Of a stretch of DNA of 59,134 nt, positions 34,801-43,148 are shown one piece after another (within the stretch, counting starts at the first letter, position 1; every line of letters begins with the position of its first letter). Where the stretch lies: assembly GCA_964526225.1 (NCBI GenBank), contig CAZGLL010000008.1, positions 1-59,134 of the forward strand, given 5' to 3'. The notes beneath the pieces were generated by a model, which was not told the DNA's origin, did no database searches, and saw only the letters and a program-made list of their open reading frames with translations. Position numbers and translations under genes: made by a program. Source of the stretch: DRYM01 sp964526225 (GTDB lineage: Archaea > Thermoproteota > Thermoprotei_A > EX4484-217-1).

Positions 34801-35526
34801 ATGCCGTCATTAAGCCTTTTCAAAAGAGAGCTAAGAAAGCATATCTGGAATGTTCTTGAAAGTAAAGGTGTGACATTACCGCCTAAGCCCGTTTACAATA
34901 GAATACCTAATTTTAAAGGGGCAGATAAAGCAGCAAAAATAGTTGCCGAAACTTCTGCGTTTAAAAAAGCTAACGTTATAAAAATAGATCCTGACTCACC
35001 ACTTAAGCACATTAGAATGCAAGCTCTAATACATGGTAAAACCATTGTAATGCCTACACCTAGACTTAGAAAAGGATTCGTAATAGTTAATCCTAGCAAA
35101 ATAGGTTTTTCTAAGATAGAGTTTGCTTCAACAATAAGAGGTGCTATGACCTTAGGGGAAATAGTGGACGATCCCTACGCCATTCCCGAAGTGGACTTAT
35201 TCATTGTAGGATGTGTTGCAGCATCTAGAATCAACGGTGTTAGATTGGGAAAAGGCGGAGGTTTCGGTGATTTAGAATACGCTATTTTGCTTGAGGCAGG
35301 AAAAATAACATATGACATAACGATTATAGCATTAGTTCATGACCTTCAAGTACTTAATAAAGCTCTTCCGAAAGACTATCACGACGTTCCCGTCGACTTA
35401 ATAGCTACACCTACATCGCTAATTAAGGTCTTAAGGAGAGAGGATAGACCTAAGGGAATACTTTGCAATAGACTTTCGAAGGAACATGCGTCTCTTTCGA
35501 TAATTCGAAAATTAGCCAAATGCTAG
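34801..35526 (+). CDS. 5-formyltetrahydrofolate cyclo-ligase family protein
   Basis: A 241-residue member of the cyclo-ligase family, which converts 5-formyl-THF to methenyl-THF with ATP. Seen: the N-terminal KRELRKHIWNVLES segment, LIHGKTIVMPTPRLRKG, and the phosphate-binding RLGKGGGFGDLEYAIL. In archaea without folate the substrate may be a tetrahydromethanopterin derivative or another ligase substrate, so function is less certain than fold. Its stop overlaps convergent XPF by four bases. Confidence 0.85.
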   Translation: MPSLSLFKRELRKHIWNVLESKGVTLPPKPVYNRIPNFKGADKAAKIVAETSAFKKANVIKIDPDSPLKHIRMQALIHGKTIVMPTPRLRKGFVIVNPSKIGFSKIEFASTIRGAMTLGEIVDDPYAIPEVDLFIVGCVAASRINGVRLGKGGGFGDLEYAILLEAGKITYDITIIALVHDLQVLNKALPKDYHDVPVDLIATPTSLIKVLRREDRPKGILCNRLSKEHASLSIIRKLAKC

Positions 35527-36221
35527 CTCTTGAAGAATTTTAAGATATCCTCCTTTTTAACTTCTTCCGTTTTCGAATACGGTGTTTTAAGTATTTGAAT
35601 TATTCTTTGAGCTTTCTCGTAACCAACTATACGGGCTAACTCTGATGCTGAAGCAGAGAAAACCTTGTCCAAAGACCCAAACTTTTCCAGAAGTTTCTCA
35701 GCTGATTTAGGACCTATCCCTGGGAAGCTTTGGAGAACGAACCGTTGCCAACTTCTAATATCTACTGTCCTGGGTTTTTTAGGAATAACAGCTTTTGCTC
35801 GTTTAAGAACTTCTTGCTCATGCTTAGCTAAGAGGTAGAGCGCTATAGCTGTATCCTCGGACGAACCCGTCCATAATATGGTAATGTTTATTTCTACCAT
35901 AAGCTTAACTAGTGCTCCATAAATTGCTGATATTTTCTCAGTAACCTCCCTTATCTTAGAGATTTCACCTTCAACAATGATAACCGGTTTTTCAAACTTA
36001 GCTACCATACGTGATGCTTGATCGAAAAGTCTACCATCGAAAAGGGACTTCACGAAATCATGGACTGTTTTTCTTTCAACACATACTCTATCGGAAACCA
36101 AATAATCACATGTTTCAAGGTTTTCAAAGAAAACCTTAACGCCGTTTCTCCTTAGAAACTCATGTACAGAGCTGTTCTTCTCCCTATAGTCAACATATAT
36201 TCTAAGCATTTCTACATCCAA
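35523..36221 (-). CDS. xpf: XPF/ERCC4-type structure-specific endonuclease, short crenarchaeal form
   Basis: A 232-residue nuclease acting on branched DNA with PCNA. The ERCC4 domain has DYREKNS at 11-17 and the catalytic VERKTVHDF with ERK at 49-51, plus GRLFDQ. The helicase domain of euryarchaeal Hef is absent. The C-terminal half has tandem helix-hairpin-helix motifs (FPGIGPKSAEKLLEKFG and SELARIVG). The final residues DILKFFKS resemble a PCNA-interacting peptide, as in Sulfolobus. It overlaps ecfT by 10 bases. Confidence 0.94.
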   Translation of the reverse strand: MDVEMLRIYVDYREKNSSVHEFLRRNGVKVFFENLETCDYLVSDRVCVERKTVHDFVKSLFDGRLFDQASRMVAKFEKPVIIVEGEISKIREVTEKISAIYGALVKLMVEINITILWTGSSEDTAIALYLLAKHEQEVLKRAKAVIPKKPRTVDIRSWQRFVLQSFPGIGPKSAEKLLEKFGSLDKVFSASASELARIVGYEKAQRIIQILKTPYSKTEEVKKEDILKFFKS

Positions 36222-36997
36222 GTAAGAAATGGTATTTCTCCTTCTATAAGAGTATAGGTTACTAGAACATACAGGAAAGATAGGAAAATGTAGACTATAT
36301 CGTGTTTTCTCAGCTTAAGCTCAGTCATAAATGTTCTTTTGGGCGATGACCCAAATGCTCTAGATTCTAATGCTTCAGCAACAAAATCAACTCTTAAAAT
36401 AGATATTATAAATGCTGGGATAAGTATTGGTAACATTTTCCTAAGTCTCTCAAAGAAACCTCCCTTATCTAATTCTAAACCTCTAGATCTTTGAGCATCA
36501 TATATCTGTATAATGTCTTTTGCTACTGTTGGAACAAATCTTACAGATAAGACAAGAGCATAAGCTATGTGATAGGGTATTTTTAGTTTATAAAGAGCCT
36601 GAGCTAAATCATCAGTGTATGTAGTTGTAAAGAAAAGTGTAAACATGTACACTAGCAGGAAAAACCTAAATATTGAAATGAATGAGAGATAAGCTGCTTC
36701 TAAATTTAAAAAGTTAGGATAAGCATTGAATATGTAAATTACGATGTAAAACATTATGAGAAGCTTAACTATACCTTTTAATGAGAAAAATATCCTTCTA
36801 CTATTAGCTAACATAAATGTTTGCATTAAGAGAAACGCAAACAATGCAATATAAAATAGAGGATTAAACGTTAAAAACACCGGCACCATCAAGATTATTA
36901 ACGTTAAAAGTTTTACCCTAGGGTCAATATTATTGAGAAATTTATCCTCTTTGCGGAAAATAAACATTTCATAGAGGGATTCCATAATGCCCCTCAT
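36212..36997 (-). CDS. ecfT: Energy-coupling factor transporter transmembrane protein EcfT
   Basis: A 261-residue membrane subunit coupling the ATPases to a substrate-specific S protein. It has five or six hydrophobic segments, an N-terminal NNIDPRVKLLTL typical of EcfT, and the coupling-helix motif AQRSRGLE near 188-195. A second coupling helix may lie at about 215-225 (ALESRAFGSS). No S component is encoded here, so the imported vitamin or metal cannot be told. It overlaps the ATPase gene upstream by four bases. Confidence 0.9.
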   Translation of the reverse strand: MRGIMESLYEMFIFRKEDKFLNNIDPRVKLLTLIILMVPVFLTFNPLFYIALFAFLLMQTFMLANSRRIFFSLKGIVKLLIMFYIVIYIFNAYPNFLNLEAAYLSFISIFRFFLLVYMFTLFFTTTYTDDLAQALYKLKIPYHIAYALVLSVRFVPTVAKDIIQIYDAQRSRGLELDKGGFFERLRKMLPILIPAFIISILRVDFVAEALESRAFGSSPKRTFMTELKLRKHDIVYIFLSFLYVLVTYTLIEGEIPFLTWM

Positions 36998-37833
36998 TTT
37001 CTAACACCTAAGATACTCAATACTAACGATAAAAGTTCGTCATCGGTCAAAGGCTTCTTCTCAAGTATGATGTTATTATTTATTCTTATCGAAATTTCGG
37101 GTATTTGAGGTAACATTAGATTTGCTTTTTTGAGTAATTCTTCATTGTAAAGCACTTCCTTTGGACTACCTTCTCCTAATATAGTACCATTAGACATAAC
37201 CACTATTCTATCAAATCCTTCAGTAACAAACTCTATATCGTGTGTTACGAGAATTACCGTTTTATTTTGGAGAGAGAGAAGCTTAATGTATTCTCTAAGC
37301 TTCTCTTTCTGAATTCTGTCTTGCCCTACTGTGGGTTCGTCTAAAACCACCACTTCCGGATCATAAGCTAAAACTGAGGCTATGGCTAATCTACGCATTT
37401 CACCACTACTTAGTTCGAAAGGAGACTTATCGGCGTAATCATACAGATCAAATAGTCTAAGAACCTTAGTGACCCTATACTTTATTGTTTCTTCGGAATA
37501 CCCGAAGTTTTTAAGAGCAAACGCTACTTCATCCCACACCTTTTCTGAAAAGAATTGATGATAAGGATTTTGAAACACTATCCCTACTTTTTTTGATAGT
37601 TCCGCTACAGAGGCTTTACGAGTATCAACACCAAAAACTTTTATGTACCCTCTCTGAGGCTTAAGTAGACCATTAAAGTGCTTTATTAGTGTCGATTTTC
37701 CAGCTCCGTTAGAACCTAAAATTACGAGTTTCTCTCCTCGATAAATATCTAAGCTTACGTTTTTAAGCGCAGTAATTCCTCCGGGGTAAGTATAAGATAA
37801 GTTCCTAACCTCTATCACGGTTTCCATAAACAA
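36994..37833 (-). CDS. ecfA2: ECF transporter ATPase (EcfA, second copy)
   Basis: A 279-residue ABC ATPase. Walker A GSNGAGKST (about 35-43), Q-loop VFQNPYHQF, signature LSSGEMRRLAI, Walker B VVVLDEPTVGQD and the switch histidine in LVTHD are all intact. It overlaps the other EcfA by 29 bases and EcfT by four, so the three form one translational unit. The region around residues 65-84 is encoded by DNA identical to the other copy (see repeat features). Confidence 0.94.
   Translation of the reverse strand: MFMETVIEVRNLSYTYPGGITALKNVSLDIYRGEKLVILGSNGAGKSTLIKHFNGLLKPQRGYIKVFGVDTRKASVAELSKKVGIVFQNPYHQFFSEKVWDEVAFALKNFGYSEETIKYRVTKVLRLFDLYDYADKSPFELSSGEMRRLAIASVLAYDPEVVVLDEPTVGQDRIQKEKLREYIKLLSLQNKTVILVTHDIEFVTEGFDRIVVMSNGTILGEGSPKEVLYNEELLKKANLMLPQIPEISIRINNNIILEKKPLTDDELLSLVLSILGVRK
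37583..37639. repeat. 57-bp direct repeat, copy in ecfA2
   Basis: Identical over 57 bases to 38400-38456. It encodes the same 18-19 residues (GVDTRKASVAELSKKVG) in both ATPases, with no synonymous differences, while flanking coding sequence differs freely. Confidence 0.97.
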
Positions 37834-38659
37834 TCTCCTTCAATATTTTTGATGCTTCATCAGAGCTCTTAGGTATGGATGTTATACTAACGTATGAACT
37901 AAGCTTTTTAAATAATGTGATGTATTTTGGGACATTAATTCCAATATGTTCTACGTCCTCTTCGGCAAGAACCTTAAGAGGATCGCCTATTTTAACTATT
38001 TTACCATCTCTAAGCACAACGATCTTATTAGCGTACTTTACAAGTAAGTCTAGCCTATGTTCGACGACAATTATAGTGTATCCTTGTTTATTTAGTTCAT
38101 TTAAGATCTGTATAAACATTAAGGCACTAAAAGGATCCATATGGGCTGTTGGTTCATCAAAAACCAGTATCTCGGGTTTCATAGCGAGAATTGATGCAAC
38201 AATAACCTTTTGCTGTTCTCCTATAGATAATTCAAAAGGAACACGATACCTTAAATGTTCGATCCTTAGACTTCTAAGAGACTCATTGACTCTAAGCCTT
38301 ATTTCTCTCGGATCAACACCTAAGTTTTCTAGGCCAAACGCTATTTCTCTTTCGACTGAAAGTGTAAGTATTTGATTTTCAGGGTCTTGAAATACCATTC
38401 CTACTTTTTTTGATAGTTCCGCTACAGAGGCTTTACGAGTATCAACACCAAAAACTAAAACTCTACCTTCAAATCTTCCCTTGTAGAAATGCGGTATTAG
38501 ACCATTAAATGTTCTTATAAGCGTCGATTTACCGCTACCGCTAGGACCTGTTATTATTACGAAATCTCCTTTCTCAATTTCTAAACTAACATTCTTTAGG
38601 GCAGGCTTTGTTGAACCAGGATAATAGTATGTTAGGTTTTCCACAACTAGCACTTTCAA
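37805..38659 (-). CDS. ecfA1: ECF transporter ATPase (EcfA, first copy)
   Basis: A 284-residue ABC ATPase, first gene of the ECF module. Walker A GPSGSGKST, Q-loop VFQDPENQ, signature LSIGEQQKVIV, Walker B ILVFDEPTAHMD and switch histidine in VVEHRLD are present. VFQDPENQ is a typical EcfA hallmark. It pairs with the downstream ATPase to form the heterodimer below EcfT. Confidence 0.94.
   Translation of the reverse strand: MKVLVVENLTYYYPGSTKPALKNVSLEIEKGDFVIITGPSGSGKSTLIRTFNGLIPHFYKGRFEGRVLVFGVDTRKASVAELSKKVGMVFQDPENQILTLSVEREIAFGLENLGVDPREIRLRVNESLRSLRIEHLRYRVPFELSIGEQQKVIVASILAMKPEILVFDEPTAHMDPFSALMFIQILNELNKQGYTIIVVEHRLDLLVKYANKIVVLRDGKIVKIGDPLKVLAEEDVEHIGINVPKYITLFKKLSSYVSITSIPKSSDEASKILKEIVYGNRDRG
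38400..38456. repeat. 57-bp direct repeat, copy in ecfA1
   Basis: Partner of 37583-37639. Both copies lie in the same frame and same domain position (just before the Q-loop). Third-position identity points to recent gene conversion between the two tandem ATPase genes, not only protein constraint. Confidence 0.97.
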
Positions 38660-38683
38660 GAGGAATCTCTACCCCAAGCTAGG

Positions 38684-39712
38684 TTAAGGCTTTAATACTG
38701 TTATTTTATATCCTTTCTCTTTAAGTTTCTCAGAAAGTATTTCAACGATTTTGCCTTTAACGTATTCCTTCGAAACATTCCTACCTTCAGCACCAGCTGC
38801 AACATCATGACCTCCACCAGTTCCACCTAGCACTTCACCAAGCTTAGCCATAACATCTCTTCCGAGATGTATACCTGTGTGTTTAACGAAGTCTTCTTTA
38901 GCCCTAACTGATACTCTTACAGTATCGTTTTCTGAAACTATGAATGCTACATCTGCTCCCAGCTCTAGGAGTGCTCTTGCTGCACTTGCTTCATAAGCTC
39001 CGACATCGCTTATCGCTATGAGGAAGTTGTTTGCCCTATAAAGGTTCATTCTCATAGCTGCTTTTAGTCTAGCTATTTTCTCGGAAATGTCCATTGTTGT
39101 CCTGAAAAGTTTAAGTATCTCTCTTAGCTCTCCAACGATCTCCAACAAATTAGCTGAAATTCTAAGGGTTTTAGGTCTAGCTATGCTAAACTGTCTTGTA
39201 TCATAAAGTATTGCAGCTAAAAGCCCTATAGCAACATCTTTACTGATGCGTATTTTTAACTGTTCAAATAATGAATAAACTATTTCAGCGGTTGATTTAG
39301 CTTCCGGATCAGTGCAAAGCAAAGCTCTTTCTTTAAAATACTTATGAGTATAATGATGATCTACTAGTATTATCCTTCTTGCCTTATCTACTAAACTCAT
39401 AAACTCTCCTAATTGTTCAGGCGAACCTGTATCTACAATTACAACAGTATCGTAATCTCCTTTAACTTCAACGATTTTTTTGATATAATTTATTGTTAGC
39501 GATAAATTTTCTAATAGTTTACGCGTTAATGAACTTATACTTTCAGGGAAAATAAATGTTATTTCAGCATTGAGATTAATATAGGAGATTATTTTGCTAA
39601 AAGCATATGCTGAAAAGAAGGCGTCCGGATCAGCGTTTTTATGAGTAATTAATGCTATTCTCTTAGTACTAGCTAATACTTTTATTATTTTCTCTAAGTT
39701 GCACTCTTGCAT
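38684..39712 (-). CDS. DHH/DHHA1 phosphoesterase (RecJ/NrnA-like)
   Basis: A 342-residue phosphoesterase with all metal motifs: THKNADPDA with H24, D28 and D30, VIVDTG with D94, DHH at 118-120, and the DHHA1 substrate motif GGTGGGHDVAAG near 302-313. Relatives degrade short RNA/DNA oligonucleotides, cyclic dinucleotides or pAp. Position at the end of the exosome/prefoldin superoperon suggests an RNA-degradation role. It overlaps DUF3194 by 44 bases, an unusually long overlap; a later start (M1 is in the overlap) is possible. Confidence 0.92.
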   Translation of the reverse strand: MQECNLEKIIKVLASTKRIALITHKNADPDAFFSAYAFSKIISYINLNAEITFIFPESISSLTRKLLENLSLTINYIKKIVEVKGDYDTVVIVDTGSPEQLGEFMSLVDKARRIILVDHHYTHKYFKERALLCTDPEAKSTAEIVYSLFEQLKIRISKDVAIGLLAAILYDTRQFSIARPKTLRISANLLEIVGELREILKLFRTTMDISEKIARLKAAMRMNLYRANNFLIAISDVGAYEASAARALLELGADVAFIVSENDTVRVSVRAKEDFVKHTGIHLGRDVMAKLGEVLGGTGGGHDVAAGAEGRNVSKEYVKGKIVEILSEKLKEKGYKITVLKP

Positions 39713-40019
39713 TCTTTTTCAACCACTCCTCAATGGCTTCAAAGGCTCTCTTAGAAGCTTCCTCTAATATGCTTTCATAGTCTATCTCTAAAATTTTCGG
39801 GGCAGTAAATTCTATTGAAATGGTAAATGTAACTTTATCCTTCTCTTTATCTGCTGTAACAATAATGCTTAAATCTCCTATAAAGCTTGAACCCACTTTT
39901 TCTTCAACAGTCTTTCTGACGACTTTTTCTGCATTTTCAACTATTTTAGCTAAAAGCTCATCACTTATTTTCTCAAAATCCAAATTCAGCACAATAATGT
40001 CAGCAGGTTTTTTAGGCAA
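39669..40019 (-). CDS. DUF3194 protein
   Basis: A 116-residue archaeal protein with alternating helix and strand segments, typical of the DUF3194 family found between prefoldin beta and the DHH gene in archaeal genomes. No catalytic residues stand out. Function is unknown; the constant neighbourhood suggests a role in RNA or protein quality control. The C terminus reads past the start of the DHH gene. Confidence 0.8.
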   Translation of the reverse strand: MPKKPADIIVLNLDFEKISDELLAKIVENAEKVVRKTVEEKVGSSFIGDLSIIVTADKEKDKVTFTISIEFTAPKILEIDYESILEEASKRAFEAIEEWLKKNARVQLRENNKSIS

Positions 40020-40066
40020 TGTAAGAACACCAGATTAAGTAAGGAAAAATTATTTAAAACAATGTT

Positions 40067-40453
40067 TCATTTTGCTGCTCTATACGTCTTCATTAGTTCC
40101 TCAGTCACTTTTCTTTTAAGCTCATCGTATTGTTTTTGAAGATAAGCTTCTTGCTTCTCAAGAGTTCTCATTCTTAGCTCAAGTATTTCTTTTCTCTCAT
40201 TAAGTTCTTTTACTACATTTTCTTTAGAAGTTCTAATCAGAACATGACCGACGTTCTTATATAACTCTATGTTATCAGGTAATTTTTCAAGTTCTGCAAG
40301 AACACTTTCAACTTCTCTTAATTCTGCTTGTACATTTTGTTTCTGAGCTAGAATCATCTTCAACTGTTCTTGGACTTGTTGGAATTGAGCTAGTTTTGCT
40401 TGAACTTCGGGAGGTAATTTTTCAGCCAATATTAATACACCTTTTTTCTCCAT
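40067..40453 (-). CDS. pfdB: Prefoldin subunit beta
   Basis: Beta subunit of the hexameric prefoldin chaperone that hands unfolded proteins to the thermosome. The 128-residue protein has two long coiled-coil helices (about 10-48 and 84-125) flanking a beta hairpin (NIELYKNVGHVLIRTSKENV), the standard beta-class layout. It lies directly beside the pcc1 gene (adjoining coordinates). Identification is firm. Confidence 0.96.
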   Translation of the reverse strand: MEKKGVLILAEKLPPEVQAKLAQFQQVQEQLKMILAQKQNVQAELREVESVLAELEKLPDNIELYKNVGHVLIRTSKENVVKELNERKEILELRMRTLEKQEAYLQKQYDELKRKVTEELMKTYRAAK

Positions 40454-40699
40454 TTATTTTAGGTATTTAAGAGTTTTAAGTATACTTGAGATCCATGAGA
40501 GATAGGAGTTAAGAGCTGCTCTTAAGCTAGAGGTTGTATCGGTTTCTATAGTTATTTTAATTTTTTGTTTGGAAACATAGATTCTAGCACTAGTTTTATC
40601 TGTGGGAGAGGATTTCGTTTCGGGCATAAGAGCCATATAGAGTGTTCTAGCCTCTTTTGCCCCTTCAACCTCTACTTCTACTATTGCTCTTTTAACCAA
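40454..40699 (-). CDS. pcc1: KEOPS subunit Pcc1
   Basis: An 81-residue KEOPS subunit that dimerises and binds Kae1 for tRNA t6A synthesis. The N-terminal strand IVEVEVEGAKEARTLYMALMPE, the middle strands ARIYVSKQKIKITIETD, and the C-terminal helix TSSLRAALNSYLSWI with the conserved arginine are Pcc1 hallmarks. It overlaps Brix by 19 bases and abuts prefoldin beta. A second Pcc1-like gene lies at 52854. Confidence 0.88.
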   Translation of the reverse strand: MVKRAIVEVEVEGAKEARTLYMALMPETKSSPTDKTSARIYVSKQKIKITIETDTTSSLRAALNSYLSWISSILKTLKYLK

Positions 40700-41253
40700 A
40701 ACTTCACACCGCTAACCTTAATTATTGGTCCAACGATTTTCTTCGTAGATGGATTTTCAAATATGACTAAGTAAGTGTTCTTCTTAGTAACAATTTTAAC
40801 TAAAACATCAAAGTCTTTAGCTTCATCCTCGCTAAATACAGGTTCGGCATTAAACATTTTAACTAATGCTTCCGCTATTTCCATTGCTTCCTCAGACGAA
40901 AGAACCGCTATTGATGAAGGATTATAAGGTTTTACAGCATTTGCTATCTCACGCCATAAACTAACTCCCGAAATTTTAACTAGGACTTCTCTTCTTAGAC
41001 CTAAAGGTTTTTCCAAAACCTTGTAAAGCACTAGCCCACTAGGATTTCCTTTCCTTTCTAAACCAATTACTACGTTCTTAGCGCCCATTTCCAAAGCTTC
41101 AAGATAGAGCATGTTTAACGTTTTCTTACCTCTATTGATTTTTATGGAAAAGGGAATTGTTGCGACTAACTCCTTAATAAAAGTTCTAAGTTTAGGTGAG
41201 GGCTTATGTGATGTAGTAAATATTATTCTAACCTTTTTTTCAAGGAAAGCCAT
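40681..41253 (-). CDS. Brix domain rRNA-processing protein
   Basis: A 190-residue archaeal Brix/Imp4-like protein; the eukaryotic relatives bind rRNA or U3 snoRNA during ribosome assembly. Typical segments are IIFTTSHKPSPKLRTFIKEL at the start, KTLNMLYLEALEMGAKNVVI, and GLVLYKVL. It begins 2 bases after L37Ae on the same strand, and its end overlaps pcc1. This gene order (L37Ae-Brix-Pcc1-prefoldin) is conserved in archaea. Confidence 0.92.
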   Translation of the reverse strand: MAFLEKKVRIIFTTSHKPSPKLRTFIKELVATIPFSIKINRGKKTLNMLYLEALEMGAKNVVIGLERKGNPSGLVLYKVLEKPLGLRREVLVKISGVSLWREIANAVKPYNPSSIAVLSSEEAMEIAEALVKMFNAEPVFSEDEAKDFDVLVKIVTKKNTYLVIFENPSTKKIVGPIIKVSGVKFWLKEQ

Positions 41254-41254
41254 T

Positions 41255-41518
41255 TTACTCCTTTCTATAAATTATGGGCGGGAAAAACTTACTAAGTCCT
41301 GTCCTAGGAACATATGCTCCGCCAGCAAATACTGCTCCGCACTTCCTACACTTCCATAGACCAACACTTATTCTAACAACTTTACCTCTATATCCGCACA
41401 AAGGGCATGTGTGTGGTGAATATCTTTTCTCTAAAATATCCCTTACCTTCTTCCTAAGCGTTGAACCATATCTCGCACCGTATCTTCCAGCTATCCCAAC
41501 AACCTTTGTTCTACCCAT
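41255..41518 (-). CDS. rpl37ae: 50S ribosomal protein L37Ae
   Basis: An 87-residue zinc ribbon protein of the large subunit. The metal site is CPLCG and CRKCG (CPLCGYRGKVVRISVG...WKCRKCG) after the N-terminal GRTKVVGIAGRYGARYGSTL. Part of the exosome superoperon, 58 bases downstream of rrp42. Identification is firm. Confidence 0.97.
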   Translation of the reverse strand: MGRTKVVGIAGRYGARYGSTLRKKVRDILEKRYSPHTCPLCGYRGKVVRISVGLWKCRKCGAVFAGGAYVPRTGLSKFFPPIIYRKE

Positions 41519-41576
41519 CTCTAAACCTCACCTTCACACTTGGTAGAAGAATTCTGGTTTAGGTTTAAAAAATTTA

Positions 41577-42410
41577 TTACTGAACTTTACTTATCGCTTC
41601 ATTTATTTTAGCAAATAAAGTTTTGGATGCTTCCTTAGCTAACTTCACTGCTTCAAGTACTTCGTCTTCAGTAAAGACTCCCGTACCCATTTTCTGCATT
41701 CCAGCTAATCTTCCATCCTCTGATATTGAGACCGCCAGTTTGCATTCAAGAATTTGTTCTTCATCAACTGTTGGGTCTATTATTAGCTTATTGTTCACTT
41801 TACCTACAGTTACCGTAACCACCTTGTTATTTATAGGTAGCGGTATCCATTCCTCCTTACTTAGCTCAACATTTTTCTCATCCTTAACTATGGCCTTAGG
41901 TATTTTCGCTGTAAGTAATGTTGTCATTGCAGCCAACATTGAAGCATCTAAGAGGTTACCGTCATGATCGAAAACATAGATGTCTAACCACAGAATATAC
42001 ACTTTTTCCCCGGGAATTATCGCTAACTTCGACAAATCAACAGCTCTCAATTCTCTAATGCTTCTGTCGATAACTCTAGCAAGCTCTATAGCATTTTCAT
42101 CCGGAGGACCAGGTTCAAATGTTGGTGATGCGAATGGAACAAATTCTGCATTAACAGTTATTACGCCGTCATTGGGCGTATCGGGAAACGGTGTTCCAAC
42201 ACCTACCTTCAACCCTGCTATAACGACTGTTCCTCCAACTTTAACATATGCTGATCCTTCGGCTTTAGCTATGTAATTAGGTATTATCGTTATTTCACGA
42301 TATTCATTAAGCTTTCTACCATCTATTCTAAGTCCTTTCTCAATAAGTGAAGTCATTGATTGCTTCTTAAGTGTTGAAACTATTCTTAAATTAGTTGGTG
42401 TTATACTCAT
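41577..42410 (-). CDS. rrp42: Exosome subunit Rrp42
   Basis: A 277-residue RNase PH-fold subunit that is catalytically inactive but forms the hexameric ring with Rrp41. RNase PH features are RIDGRKLNEYREITI at the N terminus, the SAYVKVGGTVVIAGLKVGVG strand segment, and DVYVFDHDGNLLDAS-like central motif (IYVFDHDGN). It lies 3 bases downstream of rrp41. The ring processes and degrades RNA from 3' ends. Confidence 0.97.
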   Translation of the reverse strand: MSITPTNLRIVSTLKKQSMTSLIEKGLRIDGRKLNEYREITIIPNYIAKAEGSAYVKVGGTVVIAGLKVGVGTPFPDTPNDGVITVNAEFVPFASPTFEPGPPDENAIELARVIDRSIRELRAVDLSKLAIIPGEKVYILWLDIYVFDHDGNLLDASMLAAMTTLLTAKIPKAIVKDEKNVELSKEEWIPLPINNKVVTVTVGKVNNKLIIDPTVDEEQILECKLAVSISEDGRLAGMQKMGTGVFTEDEVLEAVKLAKEASKTLFAKINEAISKVQ

Positions 42411-42413
42411 GAC

Positions 42414-43148
42414 TTAAACCTCTTCAGGTTTTATTTCAACATATTTCTTTTTGAGAGCTTGTTGTTCATACTCATACAGTTTCATAATGCCTTTCTTAGC
42501 TAGTTGTAGCGCTTGCTTAAAGTCATCCTCAGTTAATACTCCGTTAAGCTGTAATAGAACAATTTTGCCTAAACTAGGCATCATAGCTATAGGCATGTCT
42601 GCTTCTCCATATTCATCTTCAAGCTGATTTATGTCTAATACTAATTGTCCATCAACTTTACCTACGGCAACCGCCGCTATAAGATCTCTCATAGGTATTC
42701 CCGCATCCGCTAATGCTAGAGAAGCAGCCATTATGCCTGCTGTTCTAGTTCCAGCATCAGCTTGTATAACCTCTATGAAAACGTCTATTGTTGTTCTCGG
42801 ATAAAGTTCAACGAAAATTACGGATTCTAGAGCTTCTCTAATAACTTTGGAAAGCTCTATTTCCCTACGTGTTGGTGCTGGCGATTTTCTCTCATCTGTA
42901 GAATAAGGTACCATATGGTATCTTGTCCTTAGAATAGCCCTATCAGGTAATGTCAAATGTTTTGGATGTATTTCTCTTGGACCGTAAACTGCCGCTATAA
43001 CCTTAGTGTTTCCTTGCTGAACATACGCTGAACCGTCAGCGTTCTTCAAAACACCAACTTCCATCACTACAGGTCTTAGCTCATCAGGTTTTCTACCATC
43101 AATCCTAAGTCCTTCTTCATTAATTAACTTAAGTCCTTCAAGTTTCAA
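42414..43148 (-). CDS. rrp41: Exosome subunit Rrp41 (catalytic)
   Basis: A 244-residue phosphorolytic RNase subunit. RNase PH motifs are RIDGRKPDELRPV, GSAYVQQGNTKV, RREIELSKVI, and the catalytic acidic segment EDEYGEADMPIA with D178 and D184. Together with Rrp42 and the Rrp4 cap it makes the archaeal exosome. Its start overlaps rrp4 by four bases. Confidence 0.98.
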   Translation of the reverse strand: MKLEGLKLINEEGLRIDGRKPDELRPVVMEVGVLKNADGSAYVQQGNTKVIAAVYGPREIHPKHLTLPDRAILRTRYHMVPYSTDERKSPAPTRREIELSKVIREALESVIFVELYPRTTIDVFIEVIQADAGTRTAGIMAASLALADAGIPMRDLIAAVAVGKVDGQLVLDINQLEDEYGEADMPIAMMPSLGKIVLLQLNGVLTEDDFKQALQLAKKGIMKLYEYEQQALKKKYVEIKPEEV

